Below are positions 42,129 to 50,442 of a stretch of DNA of 64,000 nt, piece by piece. The stretch spans positions 1-64,000 of the forward strand of contig NZ_CANLZZ010000002.1 of assembly GCF_947495725.1 (NCBI RefSeq), read 5' to 3'. A program made the translations under genes and the position numbers. The stretch comes from an uncultured Lutibacter sp. GTDB taxonomy: Bacteria > Bacteroidota > Bacteroidia > Flavobacteriales > Flavobacteriaceae. Below the pieces are notes generated by a model. The model worked only from the letters and a program-made list of their open reading frames with translations, was not told the DNA's origin and searched no databases. Position 1 is the first letter of the stretch. Every line of letters begins with the position of its first letter.

Positions 42129-43181
42129 ATGATAGAAGATAAGAACCAATCTCGTACAAGTATATCAGAATTAGGAGAATTCGGATTGATAAAACACTTA
42201 ACTCAAAACTTTAAAATTCAGCAAAAATCTACATTAATTGGTGTTGGTGATGATGCTGCAGTTATTGATTTTAATGATAAAAAAGCATTGGTAACAACCG
42301 ATTTATTAATTGAAGGTGTACATTTTGATTTAAGTTATATGCCTTTAAAACACTTGGGTTACAAGGCTGTTATGGTTAACTTATCGGATGTTTATGCTAT
42401 GAATGGAACTGCGTCTCAGATTACGGTTTCTATTGCCGTATCAAATCGTTTTCCGCTGGAAGCAGTTGAAGAATTGTACGAGGGAATATATTTGGCTTGT
42501 AACGGTTATAATATTGATTTGGTTGGTGGAGACACAACTTCATCAGTAACCGGATTGGTAATTAGTATTACAGCTATTGGAGAAATAAATAATGATGATG
42601 TTGTAAAAAGAAATACGGCAAAACCTAATGATTTACTTGTTGTTTCGGGTGATTTAGGTGCGGCTTATTTAGGATTGCAAGTTTTGGAGCGCGAAAAGAA
42701 AGTTTTTGAAGTGAACCCAAACTCACAACCAGATTTAACTAATTATTCGTATTTAATTGAAAGACAATTAAAACCAGAAGCAAGAAAAGATATTGTTAAA
42801 TTGTTGAAAGATTTGGATGTTAAACCAACATCAATGATTGATATTTCGGACGGTCTTTCTTCTGAAATTTTACACATTTGCTCGCAATCTAAAGTTGGAT
42901 GCGATTTGTATGAAGAAAAAATTCCTTTAGATCCTCAGGTTATTTCAACTTGTGAAGAGTTTGAATTAAATAGCACAACTATTGCATTAAGTGGAGGTGA
43001 AGATTATGAATTGTTGTTTACAATTTCTCAAGAAGATTTTCCAAAAATTAAAGCAAATCCACATTTAACCGTTATTGGCCATATAACAGATGAATCTTTT
43101 GGTGCAAATTTAGTTACAAGAGCTGGGCAAAAAATTGAACTTACCGCTCAAGGTTGGAATCCTTTGAAAAACGAATCTTAA
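42129..43181 (+). CDS. thiL: Thiamine-monophosphate kinase
   Basis: Phosphorylates TMP to the active cofactor TPP. 350 residues from the Met at 42129 (MIEDKNQSRTSISELGEFGLIKHL); the track start at 42066 adds 21 unconserved residues and lies upstream of the promoter box. Motifs: IGVGDDAAVID, VTTDLLIEGVHFD, DLVGGDTTSS, SGDLGAAYLGL, MIDISDGLSSEI, LSGGEDYELLF, all conserved in ThiL. Stop overlaps the stop of the converging hydrolase gene by 4 bp. Confidence 0.95.
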   Translation: MIEDKNQSRTSISELGEFGLIKHLTQNFKIQQKSTLIGVGDDAAVIDFNDKKALVTTDLLIEGVHFDLSYMPLKHLGYKAVMVNLSDVYAMNGTASQITVSIAVSNRFPLEAVEELYEGIYLACNGYNIDLVGGDTTSSVTGLVISITAIGEINNDDVVKRNTAKPNDLLVVSGDLGAAYLGLQVLEREKKVFEVNPNSQPDLTNYSYLIERQLKPEARKDIVKLLKDLDVKPTSMIDISDGLSSEILHICSQSKVGCDLYEEKIPLDPQVISTCEEFELNSTTIALSGGEDYELLFTISQEDFPKIKANPHLTVIGHITDESFGANLVTRAGQKIELTAQGWNPLKNES

Positions 43182-43837
43182 TTTAAATGTTTCTTTCTAT
43201 AATAATCATATAACAAAGTAATATTTGACGAAACTGACATGCCATTTGGGTTTAAACCAAGCTCGCCTTCGGGTATAGTATGGTTTAATTCTTTATAATA
43301 ATTATCCCAAAATTCTAATGTTTTATTAGTTTTAGGATCTTTAAAAGTCATTGGATTTAATTGAAAAGGATTTGTTTCTGAGTTAATTTTATGAAACATT
43401 ACATAAAGTAATTCGGAGCAATAATAATTATCATCACCAATAATATAAATTTTGTCGTAAGGCAAACCAACTAACGTTTTTCCATATTCAATAGCAGGTT
43501 TAATAAGATGTTTATATTGCGTATTTAATTCTGCCGCAACAACTTTGGATTTGCCATTTATTTGGTTTCTATTTAAAAATGTTTCAATAGAAGTTAATTG
43601 AACGCCTGTAGTAATAGCTTCTAAAACTTTTAATTCATTGGAATCTTTAACCACAATTCCAACATGAGTAAAATTGTAATTTAGGTTTGTTTTTGTTACT
43701 TTTTTTATAGCATCATCAATATTTTCTTTATCTAGATCTTGAAAAAGTATGTCGCCTTCTTTTAATTTAAATTTATTTATGTTACAAGATATAAACAATA
43801 AACACAAGAGAAGAAGGGATAAAATTTTCAAAAACAT
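43178..43837 (-). CDS. YiiX/YebB-like NlpC/P60-family cysteine hydrolase, lipoprotein
   Basis: 219 residues. Lipoprotein signal MFLKILSLLLLCLLFISC (Cys18). Permuted papain fold: KLKEGDILFQDL, the catalytic His in NFTHVGIVVKD, and the Cys in DNYYCSELLYVMF near the C-terminus. Expected to hydrolyse an amide or thioester, perhaps in cell-wall peptides or lipids; substrate unknown. Its start overlaps the end of the alpha/beta hydrolase gene by 10 bp, so the two are one unit. Confidence 0.8.
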   Translation of the reverse strand: MFLKILSLLLLCLLFISCNINKFKLKEGDILFQDLDKENIDDAIKKVTKTNLNYNFTHVGIVVKDSNELKVLEAITTGVQLTSIETFLNRNQINGKSKVVAAELNTQYKHLIKPAIEYGKTLVGLPYDKIYIIGDDNYYCSELLYVMFHKINSETNPFQLNPMTFKDPKTNKTLEFWDNYYKELNHTIPEGELGLNPNGMSVSSNITLLYDYYRKKHLN

Positions 43838-44610
43838 TGTTTTCCAAATTTTAAAAGCGTTTGAATAAGATCGTTTTTATTCTCAATATAACTCATATGC
43901 CCGTCTGGAAATTCAACAATCTGCACAGGTGTATTTTTGGTTTGATTTATTAATGTAGTATATTCTAATGCTGGATCTTGTTTACCAATTATCAATAAAA
44001 TTGGGAATTGTGCATTTTTTAATATTGAAGTTTGATCTTTTCTAATTTTCATTCCTTCCAAAGCAGCAACAATACCTTGTGGTGAAATTTGTAAAGCTTG
44101 GTTGGTTATGTCCTTAATTTGTTCAGTAAAAATTGTTCTGTTTTTTTCCGAAAAAAGCATTGGAATTGCAATTCGAATAAATGTTTTATGATTTTGTTTT
44201 ACAGCAATTACACCGCGATCTCTGTTTTTCTTTTTCTCTTCCGAATCTGGTAATGCAGTTGAGTTCATTAAACATAAACCTTTTATGTTTGAAGGAAAAA
44301 GTTTTGAAAAACTTAAAGCAATATAGCCACCCATACTGTGTCCAACAAGAATATATTTGCGCAATCTTAAGCTATCTAAAACTGCTTTTACCATTTTTGC
44401 TTGGTCTTCCATTGTATGAATGTATCCAAGGCTTTCAGTTTTTCCATGACCCAATAAATCAATGCAAATAACCCTATAATTTTTTGAAAGAATGCTCACT
44501 GTGGAGTTCCACATTGTTTTGTTTTCGAGAAAACCATGTAATAATACAATGGAACTTCCTTTTCCAGTTTCAGAAAAATAAACTTTTATGTTTTTATGAA
44601 ATATAGGCAT
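43828..44610 (-). CDS. Alpha/beta hydrolase
   Basis: 260 residues, a soluble serine hydrolase. Oxyanion motif SIVLLHGFLENKTMWNS, nucleophile elbow LVGHSMGGYIAL, catalytic Asp in LLIIGKQDPALEY and His in FPDGHMSYIEN. Closest in style to the YbfF/MenH-like esterases. Overlaps the following cysteine hydrolase gene by 10 bp. Confidence 0.88.
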   Translation of the reverse strand: MPIFHKNIKVYFSETGKGSSIVLLHGFLENKTMWNSTVSILSKNYRVICIDLLGHGKTESLGYIHTMEDQAKMVKAVLDSLRLRKYILVGHSMGGYIALSFSKLFPSNIKGLCLMNSTALPDSEEKKKNRDRGVIAVKQNHKTFIRIAIPMLFSEKNRTIFTEQIKDITNQALQISPQGIVAALEGMKIRKDQTSILKNAQFPILLIIGKQDPALEYTTLINQTKNTPVQIVEFPDGHMSYIENKNDLIQTLLKFGKQCF

Positions 44611-44642
44611 ATCTCAATTTTAAAAAATAGAAAATATTTTGT

Positions 44643-45299
44643 TTAGTTTTTTAAACCTTTTATTGCTGAAAAAGCCTTGTCAACAACATCTTCTTCTACT
44701 AATATTGTAAATTCATTGGTTGTAGAAACTACTTCGTATAATGAAATTCCTTCCCAAGCTAAACGCTTAAAAAATTGATAATATAAACCGGCAATTTTAG
44801 TGTTGTCTTTTGGTAAGCCAATTGTTATAGCCGATAAATGATCTTGTACGGCTGTACAAACTTCATTTTTATAAAATTCTTCAATTTTTTCTTTTAAAGC
44901 TGTAGTTATTAAAACATTACTCTCATGAACACCGCGTGTAAAAGTGTAAAAAATATGAGAATCATCTTTAATAATTTCTAAAGTTTTTAAATGAGCTTGA
45001 ATTAAAGTTGGTGAATTTTTAAACGTGTAATCAGATAAATCCGATCGAACTGTAATATCTCCTAAATTTTGAAGAGCTTTATTCAATTTAATTTTATTAG
45101 CCATTTCTTTTGGCGGGCTATATCGTCTCAAAGCCATCATTATGGCTCCAGATTTTACAGGTTTACGTAACATTTTAGATATAGGATCTCTAAGTTCTTC
45201 AGCTAAAGCACTATAATTTAAAATATTTCGTGTTAAAGCATCTTCTAAAAAAGGTTGGGAAACTAAAATTTCTTCTACACAAGTGGCTATTGTTCTCAT
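44643..45299 (-). CDS. ACT-like domain protein divergent from aspartate kinase
   Basis: 218 residues, no signal peptide. The N-terminal ~75 residues (FLEDALTRNILNYSALAEELRDPISKMLRKPVKSGAIMMALRRYSPP) look like a winged-helix or HTH-type segment. The rest contains two ACT-like beta-alpha-beta units (SAITIGLPKDNTKIAGLYYQFFKRLAWEGISLYEVVSTTNEFTILVEEDVVDKAFSAIKG). The C-terminal unit resembles the regulatory ACT domain of aspartate kinases. Homologues, as I recall, sit beside lysC in other Flavobacteriia. A regulator responding to an amino acid is plausible, not proven. Confidence 0.65.
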   Translation of the reverse strand: MRTIATCVEEILVSQPFLEDALTRNILNYSALAEELRDPISKMLRKPVKSGAIMMALRRYSPPKEMANKIKLNKALQNLGDITVRSDLSDYTFKNSPTLIQAHLKTLEIIKDDSHIFYTFTRGVHESNVLITTALKEKIEEFYKNEVCTAVQDHLSAITIGLPKDNTKIAGLYYQFFKRLAWEGISLYEVVSTTNEFTILVEEDVVDKAFSAIKGLKN

Positions 45300-45375
45300 C
45301 TATGTTAAATAGTTAACAGTTTGTGCAAAATTAGTTTATAATTTTTAAATATGCACGCAAAGTTTAAAATCATTT

Positions 45376-45383
45376 TAAATTTG
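45376..45383 (+). promoter_or_regulatory. Putative -7 box of lysC (TAAATTTG)
   Basis: Exact TAnnTTTG match 20 bp before the ATG. In the same 103-bp divergent region a minus-strand TAATTTTG (45333-45326) with a TTG 24 bp further (45360-45358) would serve the ACT-like gene. Confidence 0.35.
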
Positions 45384-45402
45384 TAGTTCTAAAATTAAGA
45401 AA

Positions 45403-46728
45403 ATGAAAGTTTTAAAATTCGGTGGAACATCGGTTGGTTCAATAGAAAATATTAAGCGTGTTAAAGAGATTATTACTGATGGAGACAAAAAAATAGTTGT
45501 TTTATCGGCAATGTCAGGTACAACAAATGCATTGGTCGAAGTTTCTGAAAATATAAAAGAAGCTTTAGTTGATGAGGCTTTAAAAAACATAGACACTTTA
45601 TATGCCAAATATCAGGTTGTAATTGATGAATTATTTGAAGCTTCTGAATTAAAGCAAGAAGTAAGTAATTATATTGATCAGGTTTTTGATTATTTAAAAT
45701 CTTTAACTTCTGAAAAACACAATGAATTTTTATATAATAAAATTGTTTCTCAGGGAGAATTAATGTCTACATATATGTTTACAAAATACCTAAATCAAGA
45801 AGGAGTTAATGCACGTTTGCTTCCAGCTTTAGGATTTATGCGTATTGACAAATCTAACGATCCAGACGATTTTTATATCAAACAAAATTTACAACGTATT
45901 ATAGATGAAGCTTTACCAGCAGATATTTACATTACTCAAGGTTTTATTTGTTTAGATGCTTACGGAAATGTTGCCAATTTACAACGTGGAGGTAGTGATT
46001 ATACGGCTACAATTATAGGTGCAGTTGTTGAAGCTGATGAAGTTGAAATTTGGACGGATATTGACGGAATGCATAATAATGACCCGAGATTTGTTGAAAA
46101 TACTCACGCAATTTCAAATTTAAGTTTTGATGAAGCTGCTGAGTTAGCTTATTTTGGAGCTAAAATTTTGCATCCACAAACGGTAATGCCTGCGCGCGAA
46201 GCAAACATTCCTGTTCGTTTAAAAAACACTATGGATCCAGAATCGTATGGAACATTAATTTCTCAAGAAACAGAAGGAGATGGAATTAAAGCGATAGCGG
46301 CAAAAGATGGTATTACTGCAATTAAAATTAAATCTGCAAGAATGCTTCAAGCTCATGGATTTTTGAAAAAAGTATTTGAAATTTTCGAAAAATATGAAAC
46401 TTCAATAGACATGATTACTACCTCAGAGATTGCAGTATCATTAACTATTGATGATGCTTCAAATTTAGATTCAATTACTGAAGAATTGGAGAAATTCTCA
46501 ACTGTTGAGGTTGATAGTAAACAAACGATTATTTGTTTAGCAGGTCATTCAATAGTTAAACATGCAGATACGCATAGATTATTTGAAGTATTGAAAGATA
46601 TTTCGGTAAGGATGATATCTTATGGAGGAAGTAATAATAATATATCATTATTGGTAAATACCGACGACAAAATTACTGCCTTAAAAAAGTTAAACACATA
46701 TGTGTTTGATACGGCAGTTTCAAAATAA
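45403..46728 (+). CDS. lysC: Aspartate kinase (monofunctional)
   Basis: First step of the aspartate pathway to Lys, Thr and Met. 441 residues: KFGGTSVGSIENI, VVLSAMSGTTNALVE, catalytic LQRGGSDYTATIIG, then two C-terminal ACT domains (ITAIKIKSARMLQAHGFLKKVFEIFEKYETSIDMITTSEIAVSLTID and TIICLAGHSIVKH...ISVRMISYGGSNNNISLLV). The ACT pair implies feedback inhibition. No homoserine dehydrogenase fusion. Confidence 0.95.
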   Translation: MKVLKFGGTSVGSIENIKRVKEIITDGDKKIVVLSAMSGTTNALVEVSENIKEALVDEALKNIDTLYAKYQVVIDELFEASELKQEVSNYIDQVFDYLKSLTSEKHNEFLYNKIVSQGELMSTYMFTKYLNQEGVNARLLPALGFMRIDKSNDPDDFYIKQNLQRIIDEALPADIYITQGFICLDAYGNVANLQRGGSDYTATIIGAVVEADEVEIWTDIDGMHNNDPRFVENTHAISNLSFDEAAELAYFGAKILHPQTVMPAREANIPVRLKNTMDPESYGTLISQETEGDGIKAIAAKDGITAIKIKSARMLQAHGFLKKVFEIFEKYETSIDMITTSEIAVSLTIDDASNLDSITEELEKFSTVEVDSKQTIICLAGHSIVKHADTHRLFEVLKDISVRMISYGGSNNNISLLVNTDDKITALKKLNTYVFDTAVSK

Positions 46729-46754
46729 GTTTTACGAATAAATTTATTGGTTAA

Positions 46755-46790
46755 AAAAAAACCTCGAATTACTTAATTCGAGGTTTTTTT
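46755..46790. terminator. Bidirectional intrinsic terminator between lysC and pepP
   Basis: AAAAAAACCTCGAATT, loop ACTT, AATTCGAGGTTTTTTT: perfect 16-bp stem, T tract on both strands. Confidence 0.88.
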
Positions 46791-46809
46791 ATGTAATGTA
46801 TTTTGTAGA

Positions 46810-48102
46810 TTAACTATTCATTAAATCTTCAATTTCTTCAACTTCAATAGGAATATTTCTCATTAAGTTAAACGGTTCTCCTTTTTCTTGAATAACAACA
46901 TCGTCTTCTATTCTTATTCCCATATTTTCATCTGGAATATAAATTCCAGGTTCAACTGTAAAAACCATATTAGCCTTCATAGGAGTTTTTAACGCTCCAT
47001 AATCGTGCGTATCCAAACCTAAATGATGGGAAGTACCATGCATAAAGTATTTTTTGTATGCTGGCCAATTAGGATCTTCATTTTTAATATCATTTTTATC
47101 AATCAATCCTAAACCTAACAGTTCCGATGTCATTAGTTTACCAACTTCTTTGTGGTACTCTCCCCAAAGAGTTCCTGGAGTTAGCATTTTTGTAGCTTCA
47201 TTTTTAACTCTTAAAACTGCATTATAAACTGCTTTTTGACGGTCAGAAAAACGTCCATTAACTGGAATAGTTCTAGTCATATCACTTGAGTAATTTGCAT
47301 ACTCGGCGCCCACATCCATTAACAACATATCTCCGTCTTTACACATTTTGTTATTTTCAATATAATGCAAAACACAAGCGCTATACCCAGAAGCAATAAT
47401 TGGTGTATATGCAAAACCTTTTGAGCGAGCTCTTAAAAATTCGTGCATATATTCAGCCTCTAATTCATATTCCATAATGCCAGGTTTTACAAAAGGCAAT
47501 ATTCTACGAAATCCTTTATTAGTAATTTCACAGGCAGTTTGCATTTGTTCAATTTCTTCAGGTTCTTTTACACCTCTAATAGCTTGCATTATTTGCCCAC
47601 TTTTTTCCCATTTGTGAGCAGGAAAATCTTTTTTACATTTTTTAATAAATCTATCTTCTCGTGTTTCAATTTTAACAGCTTGTCTATAATGTTCATTTGT
47701 ATTAAAATAAACTGTTTCGGCTTCAGTCATTAAATCATAAAAAACTTTATCAAATTCTGATAACCAATAAATTGTTTTAATTCCAGACACTTCGGCTCCT
47801 TCTTTTTTTGAATATTTTGCTCCGTACCAAATTGCAATATGTTCGTTTGTTTCAGTTAAAAACAATATTTCTCTATGATTTGGATCAATTGCATCAGGAA
47901 AAAGTACTAAAATGCTTTCTTCTTGATCAGCGCCACTTAAATAAAACAAATCACGACTTTGTTCAAAAGGCATTGTGCTATCTGCGCCAGTTGTAAAAGT
48001 GTCGTTAGAATTAAAAACTGCTATTGATTTTGGTTTCATTTGAGCTGTGAATTTTGCTCTGTTTTTTATAAAAAGTTGATTATTTATGGGAGCGTATTTC
48101 AT
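46810..48102 (-). CDS. pepP: Xaa-Pro aminopeptidase (aminopeptidase P)
   Basis: Removes the N-terminal residue before proline. 430 residues: N-terminal domain (FIKNRAKFTAQMKPKSIAVFNSND), catalytic pita-bread domain with metal ligands in MLLMDVGAEYANYSSDMTRTIPV (two Asp), HGTSHHLGLDTHD (His), TVEPGIYIP (Glu) and RIEDDVVI (Glu). Single gene, dimetal enzyme, cytoplasmic. Confidence 0.94.
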   Translation of the reverse strand: MKYAPINNQLFIKNRAKFTAQMKPKSIAVFNSNDTFTTGADSTMPFEQSRDLFYLSGADQEESILVLFPDAIDPNHREILFLTETNEHIAIWYGAKYSKKEGAEVSGIKTIYWLSEFDKVFYDLMTEAETVYFNTNEHYRQAVKIETREDRFIKKCKKDFPAHKWEKSGQIMQAIRGVKEPEEIEQMQTACEITNKGFRRILPFVKPGIMEYELEAEYMHEFLRARSKGFAYTPIIASGYSACVLHYIENNKMCKDGDMLLMDVGAEYANYSSDMTRTIPVNGRFSDRQKAVYNAVLRVKNEATKMLTPGTLWGEYHKEVGKLMTSELLGLGLIDKNDIKNEDPNWPAYKKYFMHGTSHHLGLDTHDYGALKTPMKANMVFTVEPGIYIPDENMGIRIEDDVVIQEKGEPFNLMRNIPIEVEEIEDLMNS

Positions 48103-48203
48103 TTTTAAATGTTTTTTAGGTTATAAAAGTCTTAATTATTTAAAATAAAAAGGATTCATTTTTCATTATTAATAAATAATGGAAATAATTAGTAACAAAG
48201 TTA

Positions 48204-48211
48204 TAAATTTG
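48204..48211 (+). promoter_or_regulatory. Putative -7 box of the ChaN-like gene (TAAATTTG)
   Basis: Exact TAnnTTTG match, 34 bp before the ATG. Confidence 0.35.
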
Positions 48212-48245
48212 TTCGGACTGAAACCTTAAAAATTCAATATTATTT

Positions 48246-49100
48246 ATGCGAAAACTAATAGTATTTCTACTTGTAATCTCATTTTCAGCAAGTATTCTTT
48301 CTCAAAATAAACCAGCTTACAAATTATATACAGCAAAAGGAAAAAAAGTATCCTATAAAAAAATGCTTGGTAAAATGGAAAAAGCTGATGTTATTTTATT
48401 TGGAGAACATCATAACAATCCTATTGTACATTGGTTGCAACTTGAAGCTACTAAAGATTTGGAAAATAAGCGAAATTTAGTTTTAGGAGCTGAAATGATT
48501 GAGACGGACAATCAGCAGGAGTTAAATAAATATTTAGCTGGAGAAATTTCCCAGCGTGCACTTGATACTTTAGCCAGGTTATGGAATAATTATTCAACAG
48601 ATTACAAACCGTTGGTTGATTTTGCAAAAGAAAAAAAATTAAACTTTATTGCTACAAACATTCCAAGGCGCTACGCTAGTAAAGTTTTTAGAGGCGGTTT
48701 TGAAGTTTTAGATAAATTACCTTCAAAAGAAAAAGAATGGATTGCCCCATTGCCAATTAAATATGATGCAACATTGCCAGGATATGTTAATATGAAAAAA
48801 ATGATGGGCGGTCATGGTGGAGATAATTTACCAAAAGCACAAGCCATAAAAGATGCAACAATGGCTTATTTTATTTTAAAAAATAAACCGTTAAATAAAT
48901 TATTTGTGCATTATAACGGCTCATATCATTCAGATAATTATGAAGGAATTTTTTGGTATTTAAAACAGCAAAACCAATCATTATCTATTGTAACTATTAG
49001 TGTTGTAGAGCAAGAAAAAATTAAAAAGTTTAATAAAGATTATAAATTTAAGGCCGATTTTATAATTATAGTTCCTGTTAATATGACTAAAACATACTAG
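48246..49100 (+). CDS. ChaN-like (haem-binding uptake, Tiki superfamily) secreted protein
   Basis: 284 residues. Signal peptide (MRKLIVFLLVISFSASILSQ) without lipobox. Core matches ChaN/DUF399: DVILFGEHHNNPIVHWLQLEATKDL, VLGAEMIETDNQQELNKYLAGEIS, FIATNIPRRYASKVFRGGFEVLDKLP, and HYNGSYHSDNYEGIFWYLKQ. Related proteins bind haem or have a metal-dependent peptidase-like (EreA/Tiki) pocket built on the GEHH and NGSYHSD motifs. It lies 37 bp before the histidine kinase gene, so a shared theme of haem or oxygen is possible. Confidence 0.8.
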   Translation: MRKLIVFLLVISFSASILSQNKPAYKLYTAKGKKVSYKKMLGKMEKADVILFGEHHNNPIVHWLQLEATKDLENKRNLVLGAEMIETDNQQELNKYLAGEISQRALDTLARLWNNYSTDYKPLVDFAKEKKLNFIATNIPRRYASKVFRGGFEVLDKLPSKEKEWIAPLPIKYDATLPGYVNMKKMMGGHGGDNLPKAQAIKDATMAYFILKNKPLNKLFVHYNGSYHSDNYEGIFWYLKQQNQSLSIVTISVVEQEKIKKFNKDYKFKADFIIIVPVNMTKTY

Positions 49101-49137
49101 TTAAGACCTGTTTTCCAAATTAAGTAATAATTAAATA

Positions 49138-50442
49138 GTGTTAAATTTAACAATACAGTTAATATTTTTTGTTATTTTCGAAACACTAAAACTAAAAAAA
49201 GACACCGCATTGCCTATTCTATTTCATGAAAACCTTAATGTTTTCAATGTTTTATTTGAAGCAGTTTCAGAAGGAGTAATAGTTGTTGATGAAAATCAGA
49301 CAATTGTTGTAACAAATGCTGCTGCAGAAAAAATGTTTGGATATTCTAAAGATGAATTAGTAAACCAGCATTTACAATTATTAATTCCAACAAGGTATCA
49401 TAAAAATCATGGTGGCCATTTTAAATCATTTTATAAAAAATCTGAAACACGTCAAATGGGTCAGAATACCGATTTATATGGAGCACATAAAAACGGAGCA
49501 AATATACCAGTAGAAGTTGGGTTGAATCCATTTGAAATTGAAGGGAAAAAGTATGTAATGTCTATAGTTATTGATATTACAATTAGAAAAAAATCAGAAG
49601 CTAAAATTTTAGAATTAAATAGCCTATTAGAAGGGAAAATTTCCAAAAGAACAATAGAGTTAAATAATACAGTAACCAACCTAAAAGAGGAGATTGAAAA
49701 AAGGGTAAAAGCTGAATCTAAATTAAGGAAGGCCCTTAAAAAAGAGAAAGAGTTAAATGAATTAAAAACAAAGTTTTTGTCGCTTGTTTCTCACGAGTTT
49801 AAAACACCATTAAGCGGAGTTTTAAATGCAGCCGTATTAATTGGGAAATACAAGCTCACCGAAATGCAAGACAAAAGAGAAAAACATTTATTAACAATTA
49901 AAAATAAAGTGCATTATTTAGACGGTATTTTAAATGATTTTTTATCGGTAGAAAGGATGGAGTCGGGGAAAGTTACATATAAATATGGAAATTTTAAACT
50001 TAGCAAAGTAGTAAATGAAGTTATTTACAATGCAAATCTAATGTTAAAAAGTGGGCAACATATTAATTACCCTAAAAATATAGACAACATAGATCTTTAT
50101 CAGGATGAAAAAATACTAGAACTTATTTTATCAAATGTATTAAGCAACGCTATAAAATATTCACCAGAAAACACAAATATCGATTTTCAAATTAAAGAAA
50201 CAACCGATAAAATTTTATTTCAAATATCAGATCAAGGAATAGGCATTCCTCCAAAAGATCAAAAATATATTTTCAATCGTTATTTTAGAGCTGAGAATGC
50301 TTTAACAAATCAAGGAACAGGTATAGGTTTAAACATTGTAAAAGGACATTTAGAAAGTTTAGGAGGAAAAATAGAATTTAGAAGTATATTTAATGAAGGT
50401 ACTACATTTACAATTCAACTACCATTAATTAGCAAAGAATGA
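49138..50442 (+). CDS. Soluble PAS-domain sensor histidine kinase, FixL-like
   Basis: 434 residues by the GTG at 49138; a TTG at 49210 (giving 410 residues starting LPILFHENL) fits the conserved part better, since the first 24 residues look unlike a domain and a TATTTTCG box lies within them. No membrane helix in the conserved part. One PAS domain (~40-150) whose sequence follows FixL: EKMFGYSKDEL, LLIPTRYHKNHGGHF, and KNGANIPVEVGLNPFE. The His of YHKNHGG aligns with the FixL haem-ligand position, but such a His also occurs in non-haem PAS domains, and the FixL oxygen-sensing Arg is not kept. Then a coiled linker, HisKA with LVSHEFKTPLSGV, and a HATPase with NAIKYSPE, DQGIGIPPK and GTGIGLNIV. 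Overlaps the regulator gene by 4 bp (ATGA). Confidence 0.9.
   Translation: MLNLTIQLIFFVIFETLKLKKDTALPILFHENLNVFNVLFEAVSEGVIVVDENQTIVVTNAAAEKMFGYSKDELVNQHLQLLIPTRYHKNHGGHFKSFYKKSETRQMGQNTDLYGAHKNGANIPVEVGLNPFEIEGKKYVMSIVIDITIRKKSEAKILELNSLLEGKISKRTIELNNTVTNLKEEIEKRVKAESKLRKALKKEKELNELKTKFLSLVSHEFKTPLSGVLNAAVLIGKYKLTEMQDKREKHLLTIKNKVHYLDGILNDFLSVERMESGKVTYKYGNFKLSKVVNEVIYNANLMLKSGQHINYPKNIDNIDLYQDEKILELILSNVLSNAIKYSPENTNIDFQIKETTDKILFQISDQGIGIPPKDQKYIFNRYFRAENALTNQGTGIGLNIVKGHLESLGGKIEFRSIFNEGTTFTIQLPLISKE

Noticed and set aside
42000-42130. TPP riboswitch ahead of thiL
   Set aside because: No CTGAGA-type conserved elements and practically no leader.
45300-45402. Lysine riboswitch ahead of lysC
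   Set aside because: The leader is only about 15-20 bases after the predicted -7 box, too short for a riboswitch.
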